Below, piece after piece: positions 15,502 to 25,252 of a stretch of DNA of 64,000 nucleotides. The translations under genes and the position numbers were made by a program. This DNA comes from Flavobacteriales bacterium (lineage in GTDB: Bacteria > Bacteroidota > Bacteroidia > Flavobacteriales_F > PHOS-HE28), in the NCBI GenBank assembly GCA_016699575.1, contig CP064979.1, forward strand, positions 4,402,001 through 4,466,000, given 5' to 3'. A model generated the notes under the pieces. That model saw only the letters and a list, made by a program, of their open reading frames with translations. It was not told where the DNA came from and searched no databases. The stretch's first letter is position 1, and each line of letters begins with the position of its first letter.

Positions 15502-16994
15502 CGGCTGCACCACTTCACCACGCCCACGGTGGCATCTTCGGCATTCCTGAACACCGCGACCCCGGCGCCGGTGGACAGTGCTTCAACCCGCGCTGATCCG
15601 TTCAAGTTCCGACGTGCCATCAACCGGCCATCAGTGCTGAAGAACAACACCAGCGTCGCCTTTCGGTCATCGGGGAGCAGGAAATGCGTCCCATCGAAGC
15701 GGTAGTCTTCGCCTTGGGACAGCGCACCCGTGATCGCGGTGCCCAGATCGTTCTCGTAGCAACCGATGTCGAAGCCGGAACCCAGCGGCCGCGGCGTGCC
15801 CTCGATATCGGAATCCACCACAGCACTCACTGCCGCGGTCCCCGCATCCACCATTTGGGCAGCCGCGCTCAACGGGTGGAAGTCCGAACCTGGTATCGAG
15901 AAGAGGGAAGCCTGCGGTGAGGCCACCATGCTGTTGGCGTCGAATCCAAGGGCTTGCCAAGCGGCCAGGTCCAGGATAGTTGCATCGCCGTCGGGGCTCA
16001 GGCGGTCCGTCACCAGGTTGAAGTCGCTCACGAACCCAGCGAGCGCGCTGGCAGCAACAACAATGCTTCCCCTCCAAGCGTGCTGATTGATCAGGATATT
16101 GTTGAGCAGCTGGTTACCGGTGCAGTCGTCCGTGATGTTCACGCACCAACGCGCATCGCTGGCGTTGATGATGGTATTGTTGTACACCTTGTTGCCCGTG
16201 CTCGGTGCGCCGCCATCGATCTGATAGAGGCTGATGCCGCTGGCGTGGTTGTCGTAGAGCAGGTTGTTGAAGAAGACCGAGTTCACGACACCATCGCAAT
16301 TGATGCCGCTTCCACCGGCCACACCGTTGCCGTGGATGGTATTGCCGTACACCTGTGCACTGCTGATGATGCCATCTCCCCCCAAGCTCACATCGCCGTT
16401 CATGTGGATGCCGTTGGCGTTGTTGTCGAAGCAGTGGTTGAAGCGGATGATGGGATCGTCGGCACTGTTGCTCACATAGATGCCATGTTCATCCTCGCTG
16501 CCGCTGCACGAGTTGTGTTCGACGGTCACGTGTTCGGCGAAACCCGTCAGGATGCCCCACTTGTAATTGCTGTTGCAGCTGTTGTAACGGATGGTGACAT
16601 GATCGCTCAACACGGTACGGATCCCGGTTCGCGGCATGTCGTTCACAGTGAAGCCCTCGACGACCACCCAGTTGACGCCTTCCACGTTGATCCCGTCCAG
16701 GTTGTTGTAGGGGCAAGGGCTCGTGATGTTCACGCCGGGACCTGTTGCGAGGAACACGATGGGCGCACCAGCGGCGCCGCTGTTGTCCATGGCCGCGAAA
16801 CCCTGATAGCTGCCGGGGTGCACGAGCACCGAATCACCGGCAACAGCTTCATCGGCGCCGTGTTGCAGAGTGGCCCATGCGGTTACCATCGACAGTCCGT
16901 TGCCGGCATCGTTGCCGGATATGGCAACGTGGAACGTGGCGGCCTCGAGGGTGCTTGCGAGCAAGGCGAGGGCGGCGGCGGCGAAGTGCTTCAT
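15498..16994 (-). CDS. Secreted right-handed parallel beta-helix protein
   Basis: 498 residues. A signal peptide (MKHFAAAALALLASTLEA) is followed by a choice-of-anchor-like opening (AISGNDAGNGLSMVTAWATLQHG). About ten parallel beta-helix coils run from residue 90 to 310, visible as recurring N-N-x-I/L and H-x-T/V-I/V-x-x-N-x steps. The C-terminal 70 residues (FFSTDGRLMARRNLNG...GVAVFRN) look like a divergent T9SS sorting domain. Such proteins often bind or cleave polysaccharides; no catalytic residues can be assigned. Confidence 0.88.
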   Translation of the reverse strand: MKHFAAAALALLASTLEAATFHVAISGNDAGNGLSMVTAWATLQHGADEAVAGDSVLVHPGSYQGFAAMDNSGAAGAPIVFLATGPGVNITSPCPYNNLDGINVEGVNWVVVEGFTVNDMPRTGIRTVLSDHVTIRYNSCNSNYKWGILTGFAEHVTVEHNSCSGSEDEHGIYVSNSADDPIIRFNHCFDNNANGIHMNGDVSLGGDGIISSAQVYGNTIHGNGVAGGSGINCDGVVNSVFFNNLLYDNHASGISLYQIDGGAPSTGNKVYNNTIINASDARWCVNITDDCTGNQLLNNILINQHAWRGSIVVAASALAGFVSDFNLVTDRLSPDGDATILDLAAWQALGFDANSMVASPQASLFSIPGSDFHPLSAAAQMVDAGTAAVSAVVDSDIEGTPRPLGSGFDIGCYENDLGTAITGALSQGEDYRFDGTHFLLPDDRKATLVLFFSTDGRLMARRNLNGSARVEALSTGAGVAVFRNAEDATVGVVKWCSR

Positions 16995-17496
16995 GCGGAA
17001 AAGCTAGCGCTACTGGACGGCCTGTCGGCTGAAATAGTCGGCAGACGCTTATGGGGATCCGACGATGGAACATCCACGATGGACGGATCTCACTTGGCTA
17101 CGATGACGTGATGGTTGCGCACCGATCATCCGTTGCACAACACCCTAGCGCTAAAGCATCCTTGGAACGAAGTGCTGACACTCACGCGCACCCACAACGC
17201 TGGAACAGGCTCTTCACCGGGCACGGTCGAAGCGCGCACATCAACCACCGCAACAGTGCTGATCGGTACGTCCGGATCAACCACAGCACATCAGTGGCAC
17301 GTAAGGGCCGCAGTTGCATCAAGGGTGACTGGCTGGCCGTGGTACCGGGCGGCGATCACCGCGAACAGGACGACCTCTCCGCGAACCGTGATGAACGCCA
17401 GCCTCCGCCCGGCTTTGGATGGCCCGGCCTGAGGACACACCCGGATGGTCCGTTCCAACCTTGGCATGGGGCGCTTGCTTATTTTTACCTATCTGC
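16995..17496. other. Intergenic stretch with no supported gene
   Basis: About 500 bases between the divergent beta-helix and papain-like genes. Short open frames exist but have basic, low-complexity translations with no family resemblance and no plausible start. No tRNA, terminator or repeat was seen. Confidence 0.5.
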
Positions 17497-18825
17497 ATGC
17501 GGCACTGTTCACTCCTTGTCCTTCTTCTGACCAACCTTCCGGGAGCCCATTCCCAATCCGGTCTGAAACCCGCCAGTGTACCCTTGCCCTTGGCCGGTTT
17601 CGTGGAAACGGCCGGTGTGGAGCATGATTTCGTACTGCCATCGGACTGCCCGCTGCCGCGGCGGGTTGACATGAGCCCGTTTTTTCCCGTTGCGGGTGAC
17701 CAGAAACACCAAGCCAGTTGCACCGCTTGGGCCTTGGGTTACGGTTTGGCGTCGTTCCGGCGGAATTGGGAAAGCAACATCAAGCCGGACAAGTCCGTGC
17801 CACCGAACGAAGCGGATATCTACAGTCCCGGGTTCCTCTTCAACATGGTGAAACAGTATGTGCAGCCGGATACCAGCGCGCGCGCATGCCTGAACGGTGT
17901 GGACCTGTGTTCAACATTTGCCGTGGCCTGCCAATACGGGAACTGCACATGGGCGGAATACCCTTATGACGCGCAAAATGGCGGGTGCAAGGACACCGTA
18001 CCGATGCACCTCCTGATGCGCGCCAGGGAAAGGCGCCTTCCACGCCCTGTGATGATGTGGAGATCGGACCCTGGAGGGAGCAGGTTCCAGGCTCCCTTCG
18101 ATGCTGTTCAATGGAAGTACCACCTGGCCAGGAAGGAACCCGTGGTGGTGAACATCGACATTGATTGTTCGTTCCTTTTCGGTGGTGACAGTGCTTGGCG
18201 GAACCAGGAGCCGTTCATCTGGAACGTGCTCAAAGCCAATGACCGCGACACATGCTACGGTGGCCATGTGATGGTCTGCACAGGATACGACGATCACGAC
18301 AGCACGTTCACGTTCCTCAATTCCTTCGGGCACCGTTGGGGCGAGAACGGATATGTGAGGATCCCGTTCAGCACTCTGCGCACCATTACCCGGGTGTCGT
18401 ACATCTTCAGCCAGCAGTGGTGGCAGGTGATCCCGGTGCCTGAGGGAAAGGACGCTCAGGACATGCCCGTGGTCGACAGTACGTTGAGCGGTCTCATCAA
18501 GCCAGGCCTGACCCATCGCTTCCATGACCTGGAAGTGCGCGTGGTAACGATATCTCCCGACAAGCGCAACATCGTGATCCAGTTCAGCGACAGTTCGAAG
18601 ACGGTTCCGGTGTTCACCATGGAATTCCCGAGCGGGGTGAAACGGAGCTTCATCTACGAGGACAAGCTGTGGAGCCTCACGTACAACGAGCCTGGGACCA
18701 TCCGCCGGATGCTGGGCAAGGCCGTGCCGTTCACCATCAAGGTGGACCACCATGCTGACGACGTGCTCGAAACCCAGGTCGAGAACCACTTGGCCAGGTG
18801 GCGTCGGTCGAACGGTCAGAAATGA
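17497..18825 (+). CDS. Secreted papain-like (C1) cysteine peptidase
   Basis: 442 residues. A signal peptide (MRHCSLLVLLLTNLPGAHSQ) precedes a papain-fold domain. The active-site segment DQKHQASCTAWALGYG (about 68-83) holds the oxyanion Gln and catalytic Cys. GGHVMVCTGYDD (about 252-263) holds the catalytic His, and FLNSFGHRWGENGYVRI the Asn. A C-terminal beta-rich domain of about 130 residues follows. It has no propeptide of the usual length and no T9SS domain, so it is probably periplasmic or released. I start at the ATG that opens the signal peptide. Confidence 0.87.
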   Translation: MRHCSLLVLLLTNLPGAHSQSGLKPASVPLPLAGFVETAGVEHDFVLPSDCPLPRRVDMSPFFPVAGDQKHQASCTAWALGYGLASFRRNWESNIKPDKSVPPNEADIYSPGFLFNMVKQYVQPDTSARACLNGVDLCSTFAVACQYGNCTWAEYPYDAQNGGCKDTVPMHLLMRARERRLPRPVMMWRSDPGGSRFQAPFDAVQWKYHLARKEPVVVNIDIDCSFLFGGDSAWRNQEPFIWNVLKANDRDTCYGGHVMVCTGYDDHDSTFTFLNSFGHRWGENGYVRIPFSTLRTITRVSYIFSQQWWQVIPVPEGKDAQDMPVVDSTLSGLIKPGLTHRFHDLEVRVVTISPDKRNIVIQFSDSSKTVPVFTMEFPSGVKRSFIYEDKLWSLTYNEPGTIRRMLGKAVPFTIKVDHHADDVLETQVENHLARWRRSNGQK

Positions 18826-20688
18826 TCAGGTGGCGCGTTCTGCGAACCACATTTCCAGTTCGCCCTTGCCCTTGGCCGCCACCAGCCCTCGGGCAATGAA
18901 CCTGAAGCGTCGATCGTCCTTCACACGCTCGTAGGTGCTCTGCGAGATGTTCACACGCCCGACTTCCCCGCTGCTCTCCATCCGGCTGGCGGTGTTCACG
19001 GCATCGCCCCATATGTCGTAGGCGAATTTCTTGACGCCCACAATACCGGCGATAACCGTTCCCGTGTGCAGGCCCAGTCGCATACTGAAGAAGGGTGCTC
19101 CCTCCGCGCTGCGCCGACGTCCGTACTCGACCATGAAATCCTGCATATCCAAGGCCGCACAGAGCACATCTCCTGGTGGACCATGGGCCGGGTCGGGCAA
19201 TCCGCCCGCGGCCATATATGCATCGCCGATCGTTTTGATCTTCTCGATGTTGTACTGCTCCATGATGCGGTCGAACGCCTTGAAGCACAAGTTCAGTTCG
19301 TCGATGAGACCAGCCGGGCTCAGCTTCTCGCTCAGCTCCGTGAAACCCTTGAAATCAGTGAACAGGATGGTGGCGGTTTCGAATTCCCTTGCGTCGGCGT
19401 AGCCCTTCGCCTTCAGTTCATCGGCCACTTCCAATGGAAGGATGTTGAGCAAAAGCCCTTCGCTGATGTCCTTCTCCTTCTGGATGGCGGCTCGGCTGCG
19501 CCGCGTGAACCGGAGCCTGTACCACAATCCCACGGCCAGTCCCAGGACGACCACGGCACTGAAGAGATAAACGTTGCGCATGCGCCGGACTTTCTCAGCA
19601 CGCAGATCAGCATCGAGCTTCTGCACCTGCAACTCCTTGATCTCATTCGCCTTCTTCTCGCTTTCGTACTTCTCCTGCACCTCGGCGAGTGAACGCACCT
19701 TCTCCAGGTTGAGCAGACTATCGTTCAGGACAAGGTGCCGGTACAAGCGCTCGTTGGCCAACGCATGCTCGCCCAGTTCGGTGAACGACCGGCTCACCTG
19801 CAGTTCCATGAAAGCCTCTTCACGCAGATCGCCGGTACTGCGGCTGAGCACCAGTGCCGAGTCGAAGAGAGCGATCGCAGAACGGTGCTGCCCGCGCGAT
19901 CTTTGGTTGTCCGCCAGGTTCATCAGCTGCTTCACGACACGCGACTTGTTGCCCTTCGACCGTGCAGCCTCCAACGCAATGTTGAAGTAGTGGTCCGAAC
20001 TGTCCAGTTCGTCCACCATGGCTTTGAGCACACCGATGTTGGACAATGCGTCATCAACATCCCTGTCATTGCCTTCCTCCCGCGCGAGCGCGAGCACCTC
20101 CTTGAAGCCGTTCATGGCCCCTTGGAGGTCCCCTCCGGATGCCTTGGCGATCGCACGGTTGGTCAGTAGCGCGCTCCGCAGCGGGCTCACCGGCCAAGCT
20201 GGGTTCCAATGGCGCAGCGCATAAGTGCACAGGGAATCAGCATCGGCGTTCTCGGACAGGCTCAGCTTCATGTTGCTGAACCCGAGATAGGTTCGCATAA
20301 GGATCATACTGTCGCAGCCTTGATGGAATAACCGGAGCGCAGCCTGAGCGGCCACCATGGCTGAATCGTATGCACCCAGCTGATCGAAACTGGTGCACCT
20401 GAAGGCTTGTGCATGGGACAGGCCGCAGGAATCCTCGGCCTTCGCATAAACGGCCATCAATTCCTCGGTAAGGCCCAGGGTCGGTCGCGGCGCCCGTTCG
20501 GCCATCTCTACCAGTGCATGCAACGCGCTATCGGCCCATTGCAACGAACCAGCCGCTGCCCCCGATCGCTGCCCGCTGGCCACGAACGGCTCGAACAACG
20601 ACACCCAACCCACGACCGATCCGGCCATGACGCGCGCGCACCACAGCGCAGAGCGAACGCGAACGCGGCCCATCGGGGCGATCCGCAT
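18826..20688 (-). CDS. TPR-containing class III adenylate cyclase
   Basis: 620 residues. An N-terminal exported region carries TPR repeats (about 70-330), then a coiled coil (VQEKYESEKKANEIKEL), one membrane helix (VYLFSAVVVLGLAVGLWY), and a cytoplasmic class III nucleotide cyclase domain. Metal-binding Asp residues lie in FTDFKGFT and IGDAYM. The Lys of KIKTIGDAYM and the Asp of YDIWGDAVN match the adenine-specifying pair, so ATP rather than GTP is expected. The TPR part probably senses an extracytoplasmic partner. The ATG at 20688 is chosen; the frame is open to an ATG at 20820 with another hydrophobic start. Confidence 0.9.
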   Translation of the reverse strand: MRIAPMGRVRVRSALWCARVMAGSVVGWVSLFEPFVASGQRSGAAAGSLQWADSALHALVEMAERAPRPTLGLTEELMAVYAKAEDSCGLSHAQAFRCTSFDQLGAYDSAMVAAQAALRLFHQGCDSMILMRTYLGFSNMKLSLSENADADSLCTYALRHWNPAWPVSPLRSALLTNRAIAKASGGDLQGAMNGFKEVLALAREEGNDRDVDDALSNIGVLKAMVDELDSSDHYFNIALEAARSKGNKSRVVKQLMNLADNQRSRGQHRSAIALFDSALVLSRSTGDLREEAFMELQVSRSFTELGEHALANERLYRHLVLNDSLLNLEKVRSLAEVQEKYESEKKANEIKELQVQKLDADLRAEKVRRMRNVYLFSAVVVLGLAVGLWYRLRFTRRSRAAIQKEKDISEGLLLNILPLEVADELKAKGYADAREFETATILFTDFKGFTELSEKLSPAGLIDELNLCFKAFDRIMEQYNIEKIKTIGDAYMAAGGLPDPAHGPPGDVLCAALDMQDFMVEYGRRRSAEGAPFFSMRLGLHTGTVIAGIVGVKKFAYDIWGDAVNTASRMESSGEVGRVNISQSTYERVKDDRRFRFIARGLVAAKGKGELEMWFAERAT

Positions 20689-21041
20689 TCCCCAGTAGGA
20701 TCGTCGAGCGGAAGGAGAAGGGTGATCTGCTCTGTCCACGCTCACCCGTTTTGGTTCCCGATGCTTGGCTACGGTGCGTAAGAACTGCACCGAAATGAGG
20801 ACCAATATGGTGAACACCATCGGACAGGTCCTGCTGAGCAGGGGAATTGGGCATCATTCGGCCCGCAAGCCGGTATCCACTTTCACATGGCGTCCGCACA
20901 TCAAGCGTGGACGCATAACTGCCGCGTGGCCGGAGAAAAAAACCGGCGCAGGCCTTGGGCAGATGGCCGCCAGTGGAACACGAACCGTTGTCGCTCCCGC
21001 TCGTCGCGTAAGCACACTGCCCGGACAGCCATGAAACGAAA
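20689..21041. other. Intergenic region, nothing recognised
   Basis: About 350 bases upstream of the cyclase gene. Open frames here translate to basic, compositionally odd sequence and match nothing. If the cyclase starts at the alternative ATG at 20820, part of it would be coding. Confidence 0.4.
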
Positions 21042-21070
21042 CTGCCCGCAGCAACAACCACTGCGGGCAG
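21035..21070 (-). terminator. Rho-independent terminator
   Basis: A 10-bp perfect stem (ctgcccgcag at 21042-21051, ctgcgggcag at 21061-21070) with a 9-base loop. On the minus strand it is followed by TTTCGTTTC. It lies about 50 bases after the stop of the minus-strand gene at 21120. Confidence 0.75.
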
Positions 21071-21119
21071 ATCGTTCCTTCGCCGATACACTTCGCCCTT
21101 TCAGGCGCCGCAAGCACGA

Positions 21120-21452
21120 TCAGTGCCCGCCCCCACCCCCTCGGGTGAACTTCACGGAGGATGTCGACGTCTTACTGTTGCTCTTGGCGAAAACGGTCCA
21201 GTTCTGAACGTCACTTGACCTGAACGTGATATAGGTGGTACCTCCACTTGCTACGTCGGCCGTGAGATTGTTGCTTGAGTCGATGCGCACGTTCGAGGCG
21301 GCACCATTCACACTTAGGGTAATGTTGCCGTTGGCGTCTTCACCGCTGATCGACCAACTATAGGCGCCATCGTTCCCTCCTCCGGTGATGCCACTGGTTG
21401 AAATGGAAGCCGGCGCTGCGCTACTGGTTGTTCCTCCGGATAATGTTGCCAT
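21120..21452 (-). CDS. Small Ser/Thr/Gly-rich hypothetical protein
   Basis: 110 residues, no signal peptide. The sequence is strongly enriched in Ser, Thr, Gly and Asn with a beta-sandwich-like pattern (YSWSISGEDANGNITLSVNGA...TYITFRSSDVQNWTVFAKSN) and ends in a run of five Gly and a His. I recognise no family. It has its own terminator, and its base composition looks a little lower in GC than its neighbours. An upstream in-frame ATG at 21530 would add 26 basic residues and is less likely. Confidence 0.6.
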   Translation of the reverse strand: MATLSGGTTSSAAPASISTSGITGGGNDGAYSWSISGEDANGNITLSVNGAASNVRIDSSNNLTADVASGGTTYITFRSSDVQNWTVFAKSNSKTSTSSVKFTRGGGGGH

Positions 21453-21554
21453 GTCAGTTGTGTTTGTGGGTTTGTGGGGTGAAACTAGAATTCTCCCGGA
21501 GGCACGTGACATCCACGGCTTCGAATTCACCCTTTGTGGGTAGGCGGACGAGGT

Positions 21555-21953
21555 TCAGCGCTTCCCGAAACGGATGGGCAACACGTACATCACGTTCACC
21601 GATGTCCCCCTGAGCCTTCCGGGCCTCCACAGTGGCAGGTCGCTCACGACACGCAAAGCCTCGGCATCCACGGCAGGATGAAGCGGGAAAAGGACCTCTG
21701 CCTCGCGCACTTCACCTGTGCGGTCCACCACGAAGCGCACCTTGAGGGTTCCGGTCAGACCTTGCTGGAAAACGGAATCGGGCAGCAACATGCTCTTCAG
21801 CAGGTGGTTACGCAAGGCAGTTTCACCTCCCGGGAAAGCTGGCGGCTCGTCCACCATGGCGTGCACTGGTTCCTTGACCAGGTCGACGGGCTGCGCGGCC
21901 GCAGATAACGCAGTGAATACGAGCAGGAGCGCAGAACAATGGAAGAAGGACAT
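21555..21953 (-). CDS. Periplasmic TonB C-terminal domain protein
   Basis: 132 residues. A signal peptide (MSFFHCSALLLVFTALSAAAQ) is followed directly by a TonB_C domain: PAFPGGETALRNHLLKSMLLPDSVFQQGLTGTLKVRFVVDRTGEVREAEVL...LRVVSDLPLWRPG. Stand-alone versions without a membrane anchor are common in Bacteroidota; their partner is unknown. It lacks the transmembrane and proline-rich regions of true energy transducers, so it probably does not power a receptor. Confidence 0.85.
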   Translation of the reverse strand: MSFFHCSALLLVFTALSAAAQPVDLVKEPVHAMVDEPPAFPGGETALRNHLLKSMLLPDSVFQQGLTGTLKVRFVVDRTGEVREAEVLFPLHPAVDAEALRVVSDLPLWRPGRLRGTSVNVMYVLPIRFGKR

Positions 21954-22096
21954 GGGAGGTTGCTTGCTACGCGATCCGGCTCCTCGCGGTTCGCCAACGG
22001 AAGTCCCTGGTTGACAGCGCGGTGGACAAGTCTGACGATCGTCTGATGCTGCGCACGGGCACGGGACTACATTCGCCACCGACCCAGATTGAACTC

Positions 22097-23164
22097 ATGC
22101 CAAGAGTCACCTTCCTGAACCAACGCGGCGGATTCCAAGAAAGCCTTAAGGCGCGCGTAGACGCGTACTTCGCAGAACACCGGTTGAAGCCCACGGGCAA
22201 TGCGGCCCTGCACGTGAAAACGGCCATACTGCTTCCCAGTGCCTTGGCCATTTATGTGGTGCTGCTGGCTGTAACCATGCCTGTGTGGCTGGGCCTTGTT
22301 CTGAGCGGTCTCCTCGGATTGATCCTGGCGCTCATCGGGTTCAACGTGATGCACGATGCCTGCCATGGGAGCTACAGCACACGTCCCTGGGTGAACGAGC
22401 TGATGGGGCTCACCGCCAATTGCCTCGGGGGGAACGCCTTCATGTGGAAGCAGAAACACAATGTGGTGCACCACACCTTCACCAACGTGGACGGGATGGA
22501 TGACGACATCCAACTACAGCCCATCCTTCGCCAGAGCGAGAGCCAGAAGCGGTACTGGTTCCACCGTCTGCAGCACATCTACGGCTTCCTGCTCTACAGC
22601 TTCACAAGCTTGCTTATGGTGACCTGGGCCGATTACAAGAAGTACTTCAGCCGTCGCGTCATGACCACCCCACTGCCCAAAATGAGCGCCAAGGAGCACA
22701 TCATCTTCTGGGCCAGCAAGCTGGCCTACGTGTTCTTCTACGCTGTGCTGCCGATCATGGTGCTGGGCTGGTTGCCTTGGTTGGTCGGATTCCTGGTACT
22801 GCATGCCTTCATGGGAATGGCCTTTGCCATCGTTTTCCAGGTGGCGCATGTGGTGGAAGTGACCCATTTCGAGGAAGCGACGGAAGACAAGAAGATCCCG
22901 CACGAGTGGGCTGCGCACCAAGTGATGACCACGGCCAACTTCGCCATGCGCAACAAGGTGATCAGCTGGTTGTGCGGCGGATTGAATTTCCAGATCGAGC
23001 ACCACCTGTTCCCGCGCATCAGCCATGTGCACTATCCGAAGCTGGCCCCCATCGTTCAGCAGGTGTGCGCGGAGCACGGCATCCCCTATTCCAGCTTCCG
23101 CACCATGGGCGGCGCCATTGCCAGCCACTACCGCTTCATCCGCGCACTCGGCCGCAACAACTGA
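22097..23164 (+). CDS. Membrane fatty acid desaturase (acyl-CoA/acyl-lipid type)
   Basis: 355 residues with four membrane helices and the three His boxes of di-iron desaturases: HDACH (about 95-99), HNVVHH (about 130-135) and QIEHH (about 305-309). The long loop VDGMDDDIQLQP after box two is typical of linoleoyl-CoA desaturase-like Bacteroidota proteins. It introduces a double bond into membrane acyl chains using O2 and an electron donor. A TACATTCG element at 22068-22075 is a candidate -7 box. It is followed 53 bases later by a close paralogue. Confidence 0.92.
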   Translation: MPRVTFLNQRGGFQESLKARVDAYFAEHRLKPTGNAALHVKTAILLPSALAIYVVLLAVTMPVWLGLVLSGLLGLILALIGFNVMHDACHGSYSTRPWVNELMGLTANCLGGNAFMWKQKHNVVHHTFTNVDGMDDDIQLQPILRQSESQKRYWFHRLQHIYGFLLYSFTSLLMVTWADYKKYFSRRVMTTPLPKMSAKEHIIFWASKLAYVFFYAVLPIMVLGWLPWLVGFLVLHAFMGMAFAIVFQVAHVVEVTHFEEATEDKKIPHEWAAHQVMTTANFAMRNKVISWLCGGLNFQIEHHLFPRISHVHYPKLAPIVQQVCAEHGIPYSSFRTMGGAIASHYRFIRALGRNN

Positions 23165-23217
23165 GCCCACGCCGGGCCACGGCGAACCCACCCACTCGCC
23201 AACGCCACGGCGCACGC

Positions 23218-24309
23218 ATGAGCAAGGTCACCTTCGCCAACACGAACAGCGGTTTCCATGCAACGCTCAATCAGCGGGTGGAAGCCTATTTCAAAGAGAA
23301 TCGTCTGCCCAAGACCGGTACTCCGGCGCTTTACCTGAAAGGCGCCGTGCTCGTGATGGCCGCTTTCGCGCTGTACGGTCTGCTCCTGTTCGTTCCCTTG
23401 CATTGGGCGGTCGCACTGATGTGCAGCGCCCTTTTCGGGATCGTGCTGGCAGGCATCGGCTTCAACATCATGCACGATGCCTGCCACGGAGGTTTCAGTG
23501 CCAGCCAGCGCGTGAACGACATCGCCGGTCTGAGCCTGAACTGCCTCGGTGGGAACGCCTACATCTGGAAGCTGAAGCACAACATCGTGCACCACACCTA
23601 CACCAACGTTGATGGCGTGGATGACGACATTGCCAAGTTGCCCCTGATACGGCAATGCGGAACGCAGAAGTGGAACCCGGCGCACCGCGCGCAGCACTTC
23701 TACATGTTCCTCATCTATGGACTCAGTTCGTTCCTGTGGGCCGCGGTGATGGATTTCCAGAAGTACTTCTCGGGCATGGTGTACCGTACGCCCATGAGCA
23801 CCTTCCCGCTCAAGGAGCACATCATCTTCTGGGTGAGCAAGGTCCTGTTCATCGCGTTCTATGTGGCCTTGCCCATTTACTTGGTAGGGTTCTCGCCGTG
23901 GTTGATCGGGTTCGCCGTGATGCAGGTGAGCATGGGGCTGACCTTGGCCATGGTGTTCCAGTTGGCGCACGTGGTGGAGGGTGTGCACTTCGATGAGGCC
24001 TACGAAGGCAGGAAGTTGGAGAATGAATGGGCCAAGCACCAGGTGATGACCACGGCCAACTTCGCCATGAACAGTAAGGCTGTGAGCTGGTACGTGGGCG
24101 GGCTCAACTTCCAGATCGAGCACCACCTGTTCCCGCGCGTGAGCCATGTGCACTACCCGGCCATTGCTCCCATCGTGCAGCAGGTGTGCCGCGAACACAA
24201 CGTGCCCTACACCAGCTTCCCTACGGTGGCTTCTGCCTTTGCCTCGCACTACCGCTTCATGCGGTGGCTGGGGCAGCGGGGCGATGCTCCTGCGGCCGGG
24301 TTGGCCTGA
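23218..24309 (+). CDS. Membrane fatty acid desaturase, tandem paralogue
   Basis: 363 residues, clearly homologous along its whole length to the preceding gene. It has the same boxes (HDACH, HNIVHH, QIEHH) and shared blocks such as HQVMTTANFAM and FQIEHHLFPR. The N-terminal and middle regions differ most, which suggests a different substrate chain or position. It ends with an Ala/Gly tail after the conserved FASHYRFMRWLG. It probably shares a transcript with the first copy. Confidence 0.92.
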   Translation: MSKVTFANTNSGFHATLNQRVEAYFKENRLPKTGTPALYLKGAVLVMAAFALYGLLLFVPLHWAVALMCSALFGIVLAGIGFNIMHDACHGGFSASQRVNDIAGLSLNCLGGNAYIWKLKHNIVHHTYTNVDGVDDDIAKLPLIRQCGTQKWNPAHRAQHFYMFLIYGLSSFLWAAVMDFQKYFSGMVYRTPMSTFPLKEHIIFWVSKVLFIAFYVALPIYLVGFSPWLIGFAVMQVSMGLTLAMVFQLAHVVEGVHFDEAYEGRKLENEWAKHQVMTTANFAMNSKAVSWYVGGLNFQIEHHLFPRVSHVHYPAIAPIVQQVCREHNVPYTSFPTVASAFASHYRFMRWLGQRGDAPAAGLA

Positions 24310-24370
24310 GCACCATACGGATACCAAATAGTCGTTCGGCCATTCAAGCCCGACCTTGGCTTTCCATTGC

Positions 24371-25189
24371 ATGGACGGGCTAATGAAGTTTGTCTCTGAT
24401 CATGAGCGCATGAACCACACTGCCATAGCGGCGGGCCTGGCCTTGCCGTTCATTTGGCTGTGCCTACGGCTGAAGATCCTTACGCTAGGAGGTGGCGTCA
24501 TGGCTGGCTTGATCGCAATGGCCGTGGTGGCCTCGCAAGGATGGCCCTGGCTCATCCCGCTGTTCGTGTTCCTGATCAGTGGTGTGCTCTTGGGCCGGTT
24601 GAACAAGACTGCGCGAACCGATGCGAAACATGGCAAGCCACGGGATGCTGTCCAGGTGTTCTGCAATGGAGGGGTGTATGCCGTGCTGGCCCTGTTCGCG
24701 GGGAATGAAGCGTTCATCTGGATGGCCGTGAGCATTTGTATTTCGACCTGTGATACATGGGCAAGCGAGGTGGGCATGTACGCACGCTGGCCAACGATCA
24801 ACCTTGCAACGTTCAAACGAGTGCCGATCGGTTTATCCGGCGGCGTGAGCCTGGCAGGTACGATGGCTGGCTTTGTCGGCGCCTTCGTCGTGGGAATGGT
24901 CACTTGGCCCATTGCGTTCCCGGAGCTGTCCGGTCACAATGCATGGTCCGTTGTCTTGGCCACGGCGATCATGGCGTTCGTGCCTTCGCTCTGGCTCGCG
25001 GCCATTGGCAGCGCCGGCATGCTGCTCGATAGTCTCCTCGGGGCATTCCTTCAAGCCAAGTACGACGATGGCGCAGGCATCAGCGATCGAGGTACCAGAC
25101 AAGTCGGTGGCTTTCGCTGGATGACCAACGACCTTGTCAACCTCATCAGCAATGCCGCTACGGTCGGCGTGGCGATGTTATGGCTCTGA
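24371..25189 (+). CDS. DUF92/TMEM19 family membrane protein
   Basis: 272 residues, about seven membrane helices. The family landmarks are GGVMAGLIAM, NGGVYAVLALF, SICISTCDTWASEVG, PIGLSGGVSLAGTMAGFVGA and the final RWMTNDLVNLISNAAT. A plant homologue (VTE6) phosphorylates phytyl phosphate, so a polyprenyl-phosphate kinase activity is possible, but bacterial members are not defined. The first ATG is at 24371; others at 24383 and 24410 are also reasonable, and the frame is open back to a TTG at 24356. Confidence 0.9.
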   Translation: MDGLMKFVSDHERMNHTAIAAGLALPFIWLCLRLKILTLGGGVMAGLIAMAVVASQGWPWLIPLFVFLISGVLLGRLNKTARTDAKHGKPRDAVQVFCNGGVYAVLALFAGNEAFIWMAVSICISTCDTWASEVGMYARWPTINLATFKRVPIGLSGGVSLAGTMAGFVGAFVVGMVTWPIAFPELSGHNAWSVVLATAIMAFVPSLWLAAIGSAGMLLDSLLGAFLQAKYDDGAGISDRGTRQVGGFRWMTNDLVNLISNAATVGVAMLWL

Positions 25190-25252
25190 CAGCCATCAAT
25201 CCCGTAGGACCGGCCGCCCGTACTTTGCGCACCTCGGCCATCGGCCCACCAC

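Noticed and set aside
17051..17530. A 159-residue open frame in the gap upstream of the papain-like gene
   Set aside because: Basic, low-complexity translation, no family resemblance and no plausible start signal.
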